This document shows, in pieces, positions 36,433-46,079 of a stretch of 64,000 nt of DNA. Every line of letters starts with the position of its first letter. Position 1 is the first letter of the stretch. This stretch comes from Adiantum capillus-veneris (Eukaryota > Streptophyta > Polypodiopsida > Polypodiales > Pteridaceae), in contig CM043966.1 of assembly GCA_014529385.2 (NCBI GenBank), positions 88,816,587-88,880,586 on the forward strand, given 5' to 3'. Under the pieces are notes generated by a model, which was not told where the DNA came from, did not search any database, and saw only the letters and a list, made by a program, of their open reading frames with translations. A program made the position numbers and the translations under genes.

Positions 36433-36605
36433 CGACACAGCAGAATGAACAAAAATATGCTATGATTGATTGATATCTATGTAAAGACCTTACAATATAA
36501 GTAGAAGTTTGGCATGCAATCTGAACTTCTGTCTGCATGCCTTGTGGGGCTTGTTCCCACGAGTATACCAAAAAATTAGCCGAACTCGGACTTGAATACC
36601 TAACA
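36295..36605 (-). repeat. 3' LTR of small element, with (GA)n
   Basis: 311 bp, TGTTGGGG to CCTAACA on the plus strand. The (GA)n tract spans about 36364-36430. It is similar to 37878-38171 outside the microsatellite. Confidence 0.9.
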
Positions 36606-36917
36606 ATCCCCCTCCTCAAGCTCGAACTGGACAGACCCTCTCATGAAATACCTCGAGTTTTTGGTATACTCGACAACCGTGAGTTTTAGGTTTTCTCATA
36701 ACTAAGGAATTCTGGTGTATCCATAACCTGGTGCTATGATAGGAAACCCCCCCTTGAACAGATAGGGTGTAGGTCAAAAATTAGCTAACAAAAATGGAGT
36801 TTTTGGCTCTTTGCCAAACCTTGGCTTTAAGGTGTACCCAATAACCTCATGAGAAGTGATAACAACAGGTTGAGAACTGACAAAATGGGAGGTCTTACCA
36901 TTTATGGATGGTAATGT

Positions 36918-37424
36918 CTATATCCCGTACAACTTTTGACATGGCATGACTGACAACAGACAAAAGATGATAAATCTGTGACAACATAAAGACAAACTGA
37001 TACTAGAGTACATCATTCTTGGATATTGCTTCAACAAATTCAAGCAAAAACTGAAATCTATTTTCAGACAACTTCCACCCACAACTTGATTGTACTGGCC
37101 AACCACCAGCAAGTATCGAAATAGTGCTCCACCATAGCCTCGACCATCAAAAAATGTATCAATTGAATCTTTTGAAACATTTTCTTCATACTCTCCGAGA
37201 GACCCCGATACCCAAATGTCCGATGCACGTGAGTCACACAAACTGAAAGTAGGGGAGATTTTCTCTCTTTGCTTGGATTTTGTTGGCATGATTGCATTGC
37301 AAGGCAATTCATCTATAAAATCACCCGCAAATTTTGGCATGCTACACACGATGAGACAGAGCGTGAATGGGTTCTTGCTTAAATTAGTTAGATTAATTAA
37401 TAGCTTATTCACAGCTAGGAGCAC
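36918..37424 (-). CDS. unknown 168-codon open frame inside small LTR element
   Basis: The longest open frame of the element interior, on the element-sense strand. It is moderately hydrophobic and Cys-containing, with an Arg/Lys/Ser patch (TKSKQREK) near residue 50. No gag, protease, RT or integrase motif is present. A captured fragment of a host or organellar gene is one option; a chance frame is another. I assign no function. Confidence 0.3.
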   Translation of the reverse strand: MLLAVNKLLINLTNLSKNPFTLCLIVCSMPKFAGDFIDELPCNAIMPTKSKQREKISPTFSLCDSRASDIWVSGSLGEYEENVSKDSIDTFFDGRGYGGALFRYLLVVGQYNQVVGGSCLKIDFSFCLNLLKQYPRMMYSSISLSLCCHRFIIFCLLSVMPCQKLYGI

Positions 37425-37863
37425 TTAATCATAGCCTTTTTGCAAGACTGCCTCTAAAATGCCTTAGGCTTGGTAGATGCCGGCTTCGTGACCTGCGTCT
37501 TCAACCGCAGCTGCAACGCGTTTTGAGATTGTGCCTTCAACCTTTGTACACAACGCCAAGCAGCCTCTGCTGACTTTGCATCTGCTGCAGCGTCTCAAAA
37601 CTCCTTGCCTTGCCACTGCTGTGAGCCGCCTTGAGTGCAGTTTTGATTTGCAACAGAACCGTGGGCTTGACAAGCTCCTTGATCTCGTGCAACGTATTGA
37701 AACGTTCTACGCAGGGGTGCTACGCCTAGGTCTTGTAAAGCCACAAAATAGTAGCGTTTTGAGACGCTGTGACTGTGTAACCGGCTGTGACTGCGTACCA
37801 AACCGGCCGTGACTGCGTCTTGAGATGCCAGCGCCAAGGATCACCTGCTGCAGGAGCACCGAA

Positions 37864-37875
37864 GCTCTGATACCA
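37864..37875 (-). other. primer-binding site, initiator Met tRNA
   Basis: Minus-strand TGGTATCAGAGC, two bases from the LTR end. It is a perfect match to the plant consensus. Confidence 0.92.
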
Positions 37876-37877
37876 TA

Positions 37878-37936
37878 TGTTGGAAAAAAGGAGCTATGGT
37901 GGGTGATGCCGGAGGGTAGCCATGGCTTGGATTAGG

Positions 37937-38007
<71 letters not shown>

Positions 38008-38171
38008 AGAATGAACAAAAATATGCTATGATTGATTGATTTCTGTGTAAAGACCTTACAATATAAATAGAAGTTTGGCATGCAATCTGAACTTCTATCT
38101 GCATGCCTTGTTGGGCTTGTTCCCACGGGTATACTCAAAAATTAGCCGGACTCTGGCTTGAATACCTAACA
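37878..38171 (-). repeat. 5' LTR of small element, with (GA)n
   Basis: 294 bp, TGTTGG to CCTAACA. The (GA)n tract spans about 37943-38006. In element sense the tract is (TC)n and lies downstream of an AT-rich, TATA-like patch (tatttatattg near 38060). Confidence 0.9.
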
Positions 38172-38177
38172 CCCCCC

Positions 38178-39394
38178 TTGGGATAAAACAACCCAAGATG
38201 TAAAGTGCCACTCAAGTATTGAAAGATTCTCTTGACAACTTGCCAATGCTTAGACCTTGGGCTATGCATAAATTTGCGGACCTGTGAGACTACAAACTAG
38301 ATATCGGGCCTTGTATTGCATACATAAATAACACATCCAACAACAATTCGATAAAAAGTAACATCAACAGGATCACCAAAATCATGAAGATTTAATTTCA
38401 AACCTATTTCTATGGGAGAATCAATAGGCTTGTAGTCCTCAAGTCCAAGCTTACAAAGTAATGATTCTATGTAGCTTATTTGACACAAGGAAATACCACC
38501 ATCACATTGCTTAAACTGTATGCCCAAGTAATGATGCAACCCCCCAAGTCTTTCATCTTGAAAGTAGCATTCAAATTAGCCTTAACTTCAAAAATATGTG
38601 TCTCATTTGAACCAGTGATTAGCAAATCATCCACATATAGAATGACAATGAGACGTACATCGCCGTCGTGATTTACATACAAAGAGCTTTTTGTTGGACT
38701 ATTACAAAAGCCTCGTTTAACCAAATGAGTGTCAACTTTCTCATACCAAGCATGAGAAGACTGCTTCAACCCATACAGAAATTTCTTACATTTTCACACT
38801 TTATCTTCTTGTCCTTTCTTGATAAAACTGCGAGGCTGCGTCACATAAACGTCCTCAAATATATTGCCATTCAAGAAAGTAGTAACAATGTCTCATTGAT
38901 GTGCATCCCATCCAAAATGGGTTGCCAATGCACAATAGCAAAAATCTCTTCATAATCTATGCCTTTCTGATGTGCATAGCCTTTTGCAACATATTGAGCC
39001 TTATAGCGATACCATCTAGCTTATGTTTCAACTTATAAACCCACTTTGTAGAAATGGCCTTTTTGACAGGAGTCAAATTGCATAAAGTTCATGTGTCATT
39101 TTCTATAAGTGTATCAAAGCATAGAAATATGATGCATAAGATGCACGGCAAGAACGTGAACAAGTACGACTAGACAAAGGTGCATCCAATTTACTGTCAC
39201 AAAAAGTATGCACTAGCCATTTTGGCATACTTCTAGCCTCCTCATTCTCAACCCTTTCTACATCAAGTACATCATGAGCATCTGCATGAGTAGCAAGCTG
39301 ATCCTTAACATTTTTTGAAACCCTTATAGGCTATACATTTTCCTCATTGAAATTTACATTTAAGTTTCCACCATTAAAAAGAAGCAACAAATTG
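38178..39394 (-). pseudogene. Ty1/copia reverse transcriptase remnant
   Basis: Minus-strand RT. In order from the N-terminal side: a Ser/Arg-rich linker (39280-39130), a diverged FLNG-type segment near 38870, KKFLYGLKQS-like sequence near 38770, the catalytic box LYVDDLLITGSN near 38640-38605, KMKDLG near 38555, and the connection with SYIESLL and VGCVIYVCNTRPD (38470-38300). Several stops and one shift break it. The frame continues across the nested LTR element into RNase H. It lacks everything upstream of the linker. Confidence 0.85.
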
Positions 39395-39840
39395 TCGCTA
39401 CATTCCAACGATTAATAAACACTGCATTTAAAGAATTTCTAAGGGAGTTTTGTGAAGCTTTCCTAGACGACCTTTGTGTTTATTCTTCTTGGGAGAAGCA
39501 TTTGTTATATCTACGAAAAATATTTGAAAGGTGCAGATTTTATCGCATCTCACTGAACCCTTTCAAATGCCAATTTTGGGTTAAGCATGGAGTCATTCTA
39601 GGGCATATAGTGTCCAAGAACGGGATATCCACATATGAGAGTAAGATTAAAGCCATTGCCGATTTGCCACCACCTACTAACTATAAAGGAGTTCAAAGAT
39701 TTATGGGCCATGTTGGTTATTATCGAAGGTTTATTTTAAACTTTGCCGAGATAGCGCGTCCATTGTACAAGCTTCTTATCGAGTTTCACTGGACGGAAGA
39801 ATGTCATCAATCTTCTGAGTTATTAAAGAAGGCATATTGA
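39395..39840 (+). pseudogene. Ty3/gypsy RT C-terminal part
   Basis: Begins at an ATFQRL-like segment and carries the catalytic box FLDDLCVYSS near 39455. The RT connection follows (GHIVSKNGI, then GYYRRFI, then the LYKLL segment). It ends with a stop at 39838 in this frame. Relative to complete elements about 20 residues before the RNase H DAS motif are missing, so a small deletion caused the frame change. Confidence 0.85.
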
Positions 39841-41467
39841 TGCATCAAACTTTGCTATTGGGTGTGTTCTAACTCAACCAGGAGAACATAAATTGGACTA
39901 CCCTATTAGCTTTGCAAGTCGCCAATTAAATGATGCTGAGATGAACTACACTACTACAGAGCGCTAAGGTCTAGCTATGATTTACGCAGTAAAGAAATTT
40001 CGCTATTACCTTCTTGCTACCAAGTTTGTGTTTTATGTGGATCATCAAGCATTGCTATATTTGGTAAACAAGCCGTGTTCCACAGGTCGAATTACACGAT
40101 GGTTGTTAATTCTTCTTGAGTTTGACTTCACCGTTGTTGTGAGGCCTGGGAGAAAACATGTCATGGCGGATCATTTATCTCGTATCCCTAATGGCGAAGC
40201 TCTTACGGGGGTTGATGATGAATTGCCTGATACTCCTTTGTTCATTATTGAGACAATGCCTGAATGGAGTGAAAAGATTGTTAACTTCTTAGTTAATGGT
40301 TTTCCACCCAAAGAGCTGCGAAAAGATATAGCTCGAAAATTAATCAAGGAATGCGAACCCTATTGCTTACTGGCGGGAACTCTCTATAAGAGAGGAAAAG
40401 ATGATGTTCTTAGACGTTGTGCCCGCGAGGATGAGTATTTATATATTCTACAAGAGGCACACATGGGCGTAGCTGGTGGTCACTTTTCAGGAAAGTTGAC
40501 TGCCCGAAAGATCTTACAGTCAGGCTATTGGTGGCCCACTCTGTTTAAGGATGCATCACTTTTTGCAAAGGGATGTGATGAATGCCAATGCTTCAAGAAG
40601 CCACAAAGAAGTGATAGGATGCCTCTACATCCCATCAAGGTAACCCAACCATTTGAAAAGTGGGGCTTAGACTTTGTAGGACCGATTAGTCCGACTGCAC
40701 GTAACACGCAATCACGATATATCATTGTGGCTACTGACTATGTAACCAAATGGGTTGAAGCAAAAGCAACACGGAAGGCGGATGCAAAAACAACAGCTAA
40801 GTTCCTCTTTGAGAACATTATCACACGTTTTGGATGCCCCTTTGAACTTGTGAGTGACAATGGAACTCATTTTATAAATGAAGTAATAAAAGAACTCACA
40901 TCAAACTTCATGATATCTCACCACAAGTCTACACCCTATTATCCCCAAGCAAATGGCCAAGCTGAGAGTACCAACAAAACTCTCATCTCCATTTTGACAA
41001 AGACAGTTGAGGCTCATCGCACTGATTGGGACCTAAAGCTTATACCAGCTTTATGGGCTTATCGTACTGCGTATAAAGTTACTATTAATTGCACACCGTT
41101 TAAGATGGTGTATGGCCAAGAAGCAGTTATGCCATGGGAGTTTGTCATTCCTAGTCTTCGAGTAGCTTCTCAAGAAGGTTGGGATGGTAACCCCTTAGTG
41201 GAGCGATTATATATCCTGGAAAGGCTAGATGAAGAGAGGCAATTAGCTGTGCGAAATGCTCTAGTGGAGAAGGATAGGAGAAAGAAGTGGTTTGATAGCT
41301 ATTTAAAGGATAAAGACATCAAGGTTGGTGATAAAGTTCTTATGTACGGAGTACGTAATGAAAAGAAGAAATTGAAATACGCTGGTAAGGGACCATATCG
41401 AGTGTGTGAAATTATCCCGCAAGGCACCATTCGTGTGGAGACTCTAGATGGAGTTGAAACCATTTGA
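39839..41467 (+). pseudogene. Ty3/gypsy RNase H and integrase
   Basis: RNase H keeps its acids: D in DASNFAIG, E in TTER, and D in YVDHQAL. A TAA at 39965 sits just after TTER. From the ATG at 39977 there are 496 uninterrupted codons. The integrase zinc site has a histidine pair around AGGH and C-x2-C (CDEC). The core has D232 (WGLDFVG), D294 (SDNG) and E330 (QAESTN), with exact D-x35-E spacing. A GPY/F module (GKGPYRV) lies near residue 470. The catalytic residues look intact. A TGA at 41465-41467 ends this part, but the frame continues into the next domain. Confidence 0.9.
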
Positions 41468-41929
41468 TTCCTTAATGGGAGTAAATTCAAAAGATATTAT
41501 GATCCTCTAAGCCAGGAAGAGTTGCAAGCTATCCATCAAAAGAAGGCTGCCAAGGAACAAGCAGAGCTTAGAAAAATCCAAGCAAGAGTTGAGGCTCGAG
41601 AACGACAACAACGTCTTAGACGCCAACGAGAGGCTAATCTGGGAATCACGCCAACATTTTTCGAGGACACAGATGACGACTCATTAGAATCTGAGCCACC
41701 GCTACGATACCCAATTGAGCTAAATAGCCCCTATGGGAAAGTACTATACAATGCCTTATTAGATACGGGAGCTAAACACAATTTGTTATCCTATGGAATT
41801 TGGTGTCAATTAGGGAAACCGACCCTATCCGCGAGTACGATGCAAGTCAAGGGCATTAATAAAAAGAAAACTGCTATTCTTGGAGTCCTTCAGACCCCTG
41901 TTGTCTATGACAATGGAAGCATAGTGTAG
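41468..41929 (+). pseudogene. retropepsin-like domain downstream of integrase
   Basis: Same frame as integrase, separated by one TGA. It opens with a highly charged, probably coiled-coil segment (41520-41640, Glu/Arg/Gln-rich), then an acidic patch. An aspartic protease-like fold follows: LLDTGAKHNLLS with the catalytic D-T-G at 41762, a psi-loop-like IWCQLGKP, and after the TAG at 41927 the C-terminal LGRTWM and IDWDTGSV (to about 42035), as in plant retropepsins. Retropepsin normally precedes RT in Ty3/gypsy pol. Whether a second protease existed upstream cannot be known, since the 5' half is missing. Confidence 0.75.
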
Positions 41930-42895
41930 AGGTTTCTAGTCATGCCCGCGGGAGCTATGGAAGGCAACGTAAACCTGGGACGCACGTGGATGTTGGCAAC
42001 CAAATGCACTATTGATTGGGATACTGGTAGTGTCACGACACGACCACCGACTCTTACCCCTATCATTCAAGAAAAGTCACCTACGTTGCAAACTCTAGCA
42101 AAGTTGAAGGATAGCCAACATTCACAAGCCAAGGTGGTTAACTCGTCTTTGCCGGCTACCCATGAACCTAGCACTTCAACACTTGTAGTTGCAGCAAGCA
42201 ATAATATTGAAAGTACTCAACCTGCACGACCTAAGAGTACATATCAATGGGTCCCCAAGGCCTTACTTCCAACTACCTCAACCCTCCCATCCATTTCAAG
42301 AAAAAATTTCCCTGGAGAACCAAGAGCGTGCTCTAGGAGAGTCAAGACCAAATCACGATGGATTCCAAAACGACTATTAGAAGCCCAAGGCTACTATGAT
42401 GGAAATGAGCAAATTTGGGTACCTAAACGTAAAATGTGTCCTTCCCTATCGACAACAAACCCATATGAGTCAAACAGTGTAACGCTAAAGCCAATGGCAG
42501 ACCGTGGGAAGGGAAAGATCACAGAATGCTACACACCTAGTCCAGAGCTAGTTTGGGCTCCAAGGAAAAACCAATTTATTCCACCTAGCTCAGGACGGGG
42601 GGAGTTCCATGAAGCTTCTAGCTCCTCACGTAATACATCCATAGAGGTAAAAGCTTCTACACAGCCTCCATCTATAGTAGTGGACCTCCATGAAGCTACA
42701 AAAGAATCCACACCTCCCAGTGTTCAAGAATCACCTGATGAACCACTTCAAGCTCGATCCTGGGAGAGTACCTTACCACCCTTGCAACTTGACGAGGCAC
42801 CTAGGGTAATAGAAAACTACTGGCAAAAATCCTCACCTATTACCAACTGGAACAATTGGTTTCAAAGGGTGACGACATCATTTCAAACGGTATGA
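41930..42895 (+). pseudogene. C-terminal extension with Trp-Pro repeats
   Basis: 321 codons in the same frame as integrase and the protease-like domain; the first methionine is at 41942. It first completes the protease-like fold (LGRTWM). A Pro/Ser/Thr-rich region follows with four W-x-P-K/R motifs, at residues 103 (WVPK), 140 (WIPK), 159 (WVPK) and 205 (WAPR) counted from that methionine. It ends about 10 bases before the purine tract. Basic residues follow each motif, so nucleic-acid or capsid binding is conceivable, but that is a guess. Confidence 0.65.
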
Positions 42896-42993
42896 TCTAC
42901 CCAAGGGAGGGGGGAGTGTTTGTTGACATCCATTATTCACTTGCTTCCCTCTCAACCTTTCTCCCTGACCTCTTAATCTCCAATCTTAGGGAA

Positions 42994-43004
42994 TGTATAT
43001 ATAA
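42994..43004 (+). promoter_or_regulatory. TATA box of LTR
   Basis: tgtatatataaag, 75 bp inside the LTR and preceded by CT-rich sequence. Transcription would start near 43030. Confidence 0.55.
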
Positions 43005-43106
43005 AGCCTTATACTCACAAAAACAAGATAAAAAAGTAAAAGAGCAAGAGCCATAACACAAAATCATAAAAACAAATTATGCACAAGAACACGACCCTTG
43101 TAATAT

Positions 43107-43460
43107 TTGCACTCTAACCATCATCTATTTGCGTGTACAGATATGGCTAGTACGCTAGAGTCATCCACTCCTACCTTGGGTGAGAGGTACCCTCCTTACT
43201 TTTCACAAATATTTCACATGGTCTTTCCAGTGCTTGCATGTGAATGGGATTTGATAGGTACGCTAGCATGTGAGAGGAATTTTGAGGAGTTAGAATGGCT
43301 GGTACGTCTCTTGACCACGTCTGATCCATACTTAGTAGAGAGCGTTTCTCCCATTGCACAAGCCTACCCTTTTGACCAAGATGACTATAAGCGTCTAGTG
43401 ACCTTCTTAGTAAACATGGGCACCTATGATGAAGAAGAAAAATTTACAGGACTACATTGA
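43107..43460 (+). CDS. open frame inside LTR, unknown product
   Basis: 117 codons. The second methionine at 43143 (MASTLESSTP) is the likelier start, about 110 bp after the expected transcription start. The sequence is protein-like, acidic at its end (YDEEEKF), with aromatic and leucine-rich segments and no known domain. It would be in the transcribed leader of the element, possibly the first exon or N terminus of gag if the LTR in fact ends before it. Confidence 0.35.
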   Translation: MHSNHHLFACTDMASTLESSTPTLGERYPPYFSQIFHMVFPVLACEWDLIGTLACERNFEELEWLVRLLTTSDPYLVESVSPIAQAYPFDQDDYKRLVTFLVNMGTYDEEEKFTGLH

Positions 43461-44829
43461 TGGCACATATGGTCTCATGGATGATGACTTTGTTTATCTC
43501 GACAACGAGGATAGGGGTTTAGCCTTAGGGTTTCCCCCCAACCTCTACAATATCCTATTCCCTTGACTCTCTAGGGGGAGTGCAACTAATTAGGTTAGGG
43601 TTCCTTATGTTTTTTGTTGTGTTCAATAAGTGTTGGTACCTTTTCCCACTAATGTGCCTCCTGGAGGTATTCCTTTTGTTTCCTAGTGTGTACAGGAGCG
43701 TGTTGCTATTGATAGGATTTGGACCTTCATGGAACCTTTCTCTCGTTCACACTTCAGATCAAGCGCCACCATCAACACAAACAGGTGTTTCTTGTCCATT
43801 AGCATTATCCCTTATCTTTTTTGCATCTATGATTGTCTGCTTTGATTGTAATTGGTAGCATAATATCCAGCACATTTGCTTAGTATCAAACATTTAATTC
43901 AATGTCTTTTTTGTCATAATCCCTTGTCTAGGTTTAAACATCAAGCAAGTCCGACTAAGCTAGTTTGACCAAGTTAGGTGTTAGAGATCTTCTCTTAATA
44001 CCATGGGGAATGCCTTCCTAATAATTAATGGTTACTTAGGTTCTTAATCCGATTTAAGGCAGCATTGTGTGAAATGTACTAGGGCTTTCTAGTGGGCTTG
44101 ACCCTATTGACCTTTAGCTTAAGTATTATAAAGGGATTTTACTAGTGTGATGAGCCTGGGGAGGTGTATCAGTGTTATATGATCCCCCAAAGTTACAAAA
44201 TTAAAATGATGAAAATGAACAAACAAAAAATCAAAGTGCCACATTGTAAAATCTTAAGCTGGAAGAGAAATCTCAGCTTGATTGGGTACTTCACTCACAT
44301 GTATCGCCTATGGTACTAGAGCCCTAGAGGTTCCCAGTATGGGCGCTTTTTCTTGAAAAGAAAAAACCCAAGGCATACAAAATAAGCACACACATCAAAA
44401 TTGAATCATTGTGAAAAGAATTTGGGGGGTCAAAGAAAAAGTAATCAGTCAGGCGATGATTTCATGAGAAATTCCTTTTATGGTAGCTTAACTACAAGGT
44501 CTTCTAGATATAGCCTCTAGTCAGCCCTCGAACATGAATACTTGGCTCTCGCGATTAAACAACTTAATTGACCACAGAAAATTAAGAAGCTTATCCATGG
44601 TATTAATATTCGATCTCTAGTGCCTTTCGACTGTCAAATTAGCGACCCCAGACTTGTTTAATTTTTTACCTTTACATCTGTTTATGCATTTGATTACATT
44701 GCAATTTAATGTTCATTGCTGACAAATTGTTTGAAATTCTTTTACCAATCAATTTGTCTACCTAAAACTGCATATGCTTTTTAATCACTTATGAGAATGC
44801 AATTACTGTGCCAATGTTGTTTGATTTTG

Positions 44830-44939
44830 CAGTGACTGAAGAAGGCTAAGGACATTCATCTAAAATGCTCTTCCACCTCGATGAACGAGCTTCAACTCAA
44901 TAGCTTCCGAGGACGGAATCTACATCAGGAAGGGGGGCA
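44830..44939 (+). other. 3' end of another LTR element with purine tract
   Basis: Codon-like sequence running into aggaaggggggca directly before TGTTAACCC at 44940. This is the usual 3' junction of an LTR element. Little of its body remains here. Confidence 0.45.
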
Positions 44940-45520
44940 TGTTAACCCTCATGGCTCACGGCCACGCCATCACCTACGACGGACGTGTATTATGTATTTG
45001 GTAGAGTCAGGTACCAGGCTTGTCGGACCAATAGGAAAAGGGTAAGAGTGATCGCCGATGAGAGGCACACTCTAACTGGGACATTCAAGGGATTAGTTGG
45101 CTTAGCATGGGCGCCCAAGTGTGAATGGGGTGAGCTCATATAAAAGCCAACTAAACCTAAAATTCACTTATTCTTGCAATAGAAGAGTGCTCTTGCTCCA
45201 TCTCCATCTCCATCTTCTTCTTCTTCACCTCCTTGTTTGTGTGTGTATGTGAGAGAGAGAGAGAGTGTGTGTGCGATCGAGCATTGCGACGACGGCACGG
45301 CGGTGGCGAAGCGGTTGAGCGCGGTGAAGCGGCGGCTCCTTCTTCTTTGCGGCGAGGAATCCTCCACGAAGCAAGCGTAGAGTGGTGAGTGACACACCAT
45401 CGCTTTCTTTGAGCTTACTAGTTAAGCTAGTTGTGTGCTTGGAGCCGTCTGTGGCTCGCACACAGTGTTAGGCAAGTCCCTTGCTTCGACAGTGCGGCAA
45501 GGAGCGCACACTCCTTCATA
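44940..45520 (+). repeat. LTR of a further element
   Basis: Starts TGTTAACCCTC after a purine tract, has a TATA box at 45137-45146, a (CT)/(GA)-rich leader and a GC-rich patch. The end near 45520 (ccttca) is inferred because a copia gag-like remnant begins just after it. Partner LTR is not in the window. Confidence 0.55.
45137..45146 (+). promoter_or_regulatory. TATA box of LTR
   Basis: catataaaag, about 200 bp into the LTR, followed about 40 bp later by the likely transcription start region. Confidence 0.6.
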
Positions 45521-45534
45521 ATGCATCAAACTTG

Positions 45535-45710
45535 ACAACATCAGGATTTCCTTGGGTCATAAGTCTCCAAGAAAAGGTCTGGTAAAAATCTAGCAATGCA
45601 TCAAGAACAGTCTGCACAAGGGAACTACCACAAGTGAATTTGCTTGTAGAAATGAGTTGCTCATTAATATCATTGATACCAGCACAAAATTCTTCTTCCC
45701 TTTGGGGTGT
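45535..45710 (-). pseudogene. copia-type gag fragment
   Basis: The minus strand reads EEFCAGINDINEQLIS and then LVQTVLDALLDFYQTF, resembling the conserved ...LP-SYQTF... segment of plant copia gag (UBN2 family). It is short and isolated. Confidence 0.35.
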
Positions 45711-46079
45711 TTAGGGCTTGGGAAGGAGGGTTATACCATGGAATCTTGAAGAGCACCATCTTCTTGGTTCAAGGAAAAATCTACAATAACACAAGTTGCG
45801 TTGTAATCAAAGATTTCTTCAAGAGAGAATTACAATACAAAGACATTTTGGAGGGGGGACCGATTGTAAGCAAATCTGGTCCTCATTGAGTTGTCAATAT
45901 TGATTGGGTATTCTTTTTGAATTATGTGCATGATTTTAATGTTTTTAATGTCTAATTGTGTAAAGTAATTAGCCAGCACAATCAAAAGTCTCCTCTCTAT
46001 CTTTCTCTTAAGGAAAACTCTCTCCTTTCATAGGAAAATTCCATTGACAATGTGTATAACTTGATTTTAGACTCATTGT
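45711..46079. other. no supported feature
   Basis: AT-rich, with a 60-codon open frame at 45707-45889 of no recognised kind. Confidence 0.4.

Larger units (their letters stand above)
36295..38171 (-). mobile_element. small non-autonomous copia-type LTR element
   Basis: 1.9-kb minus-strand element inside the copia RNase H region. LTRs at 36295-36605 and 37878-38171 each contain a long (GA)n run. On the minus strand a perfect initiator-Met primer site (TGGTATCAGAGC) abuts the upper LTR, and a purine tract (gaggaggggga) abuts the lower one. The target repeat is ccccc. The 1.27-kb interior has no recognisable gag or pol. Confidence 0.9.
35007..39394 (-). mobile_element. 5'-truncated Ty1/copia element with two nested insertions
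   Basis: Minus-strand copia element: 3' LTR at 35007-35237, then RNase H (split), RT and part of the upstream linker to 39394, where a gypsy fragment begins. Gag, protease and most of integrase are gone. The body is interrupted by a 454-bp hairpin element (35494-35947) and a 1.9-kb LTR element (36295-38171). With those removed, the copia reading frame resumes on both sides. Confidence 0.85.
39395..42920 (+). mobile_element. 5'-truncated Ty3/gypsy pol with 3' extension
   Basis: Plus-strand gypsy body that begins abruptly inside RT at 39395. It runs through RNase H, integrase and a GPY/F module, then a retropepsin-like domain and a Trp-Pro-rich tail. A purine tract (42902-42918) and an LTR start (TGTTGACATCC, 42921) follow. 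Breaks: a shift with loss of about 60 bases near 39835, TAA at 39965, TGA at 41465, TAG at 41927. From 39839 on, all parts share one frame. Confidence 0.85.
42921..44640 (+). repeat. 3' LTR of the truncated gypsy element (end unresolved)
   Basis: Begins TGTTGACATCC directly after the purine tract. A TATA box lies 75 bp in, which fits an LTR. Its 5' partner is not in the window, so the end cannot be set by comparison; 44640 is a guess. It contains an 117-codon open frame (43107-43460). Confidence 0.5.

Noticed and set aside
42189-42711. Short frames on both strands inside the post-integrase extension
   Set aside because: They are shadows of the longer in-frame coding sequence, which continues from integrase.
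44290-44340. ggtactagagccc near 44312 as a primer-binding site
   Set aside because: It resembles TGGTATCAGAGC only loosely and has no LTR terminus next to it.
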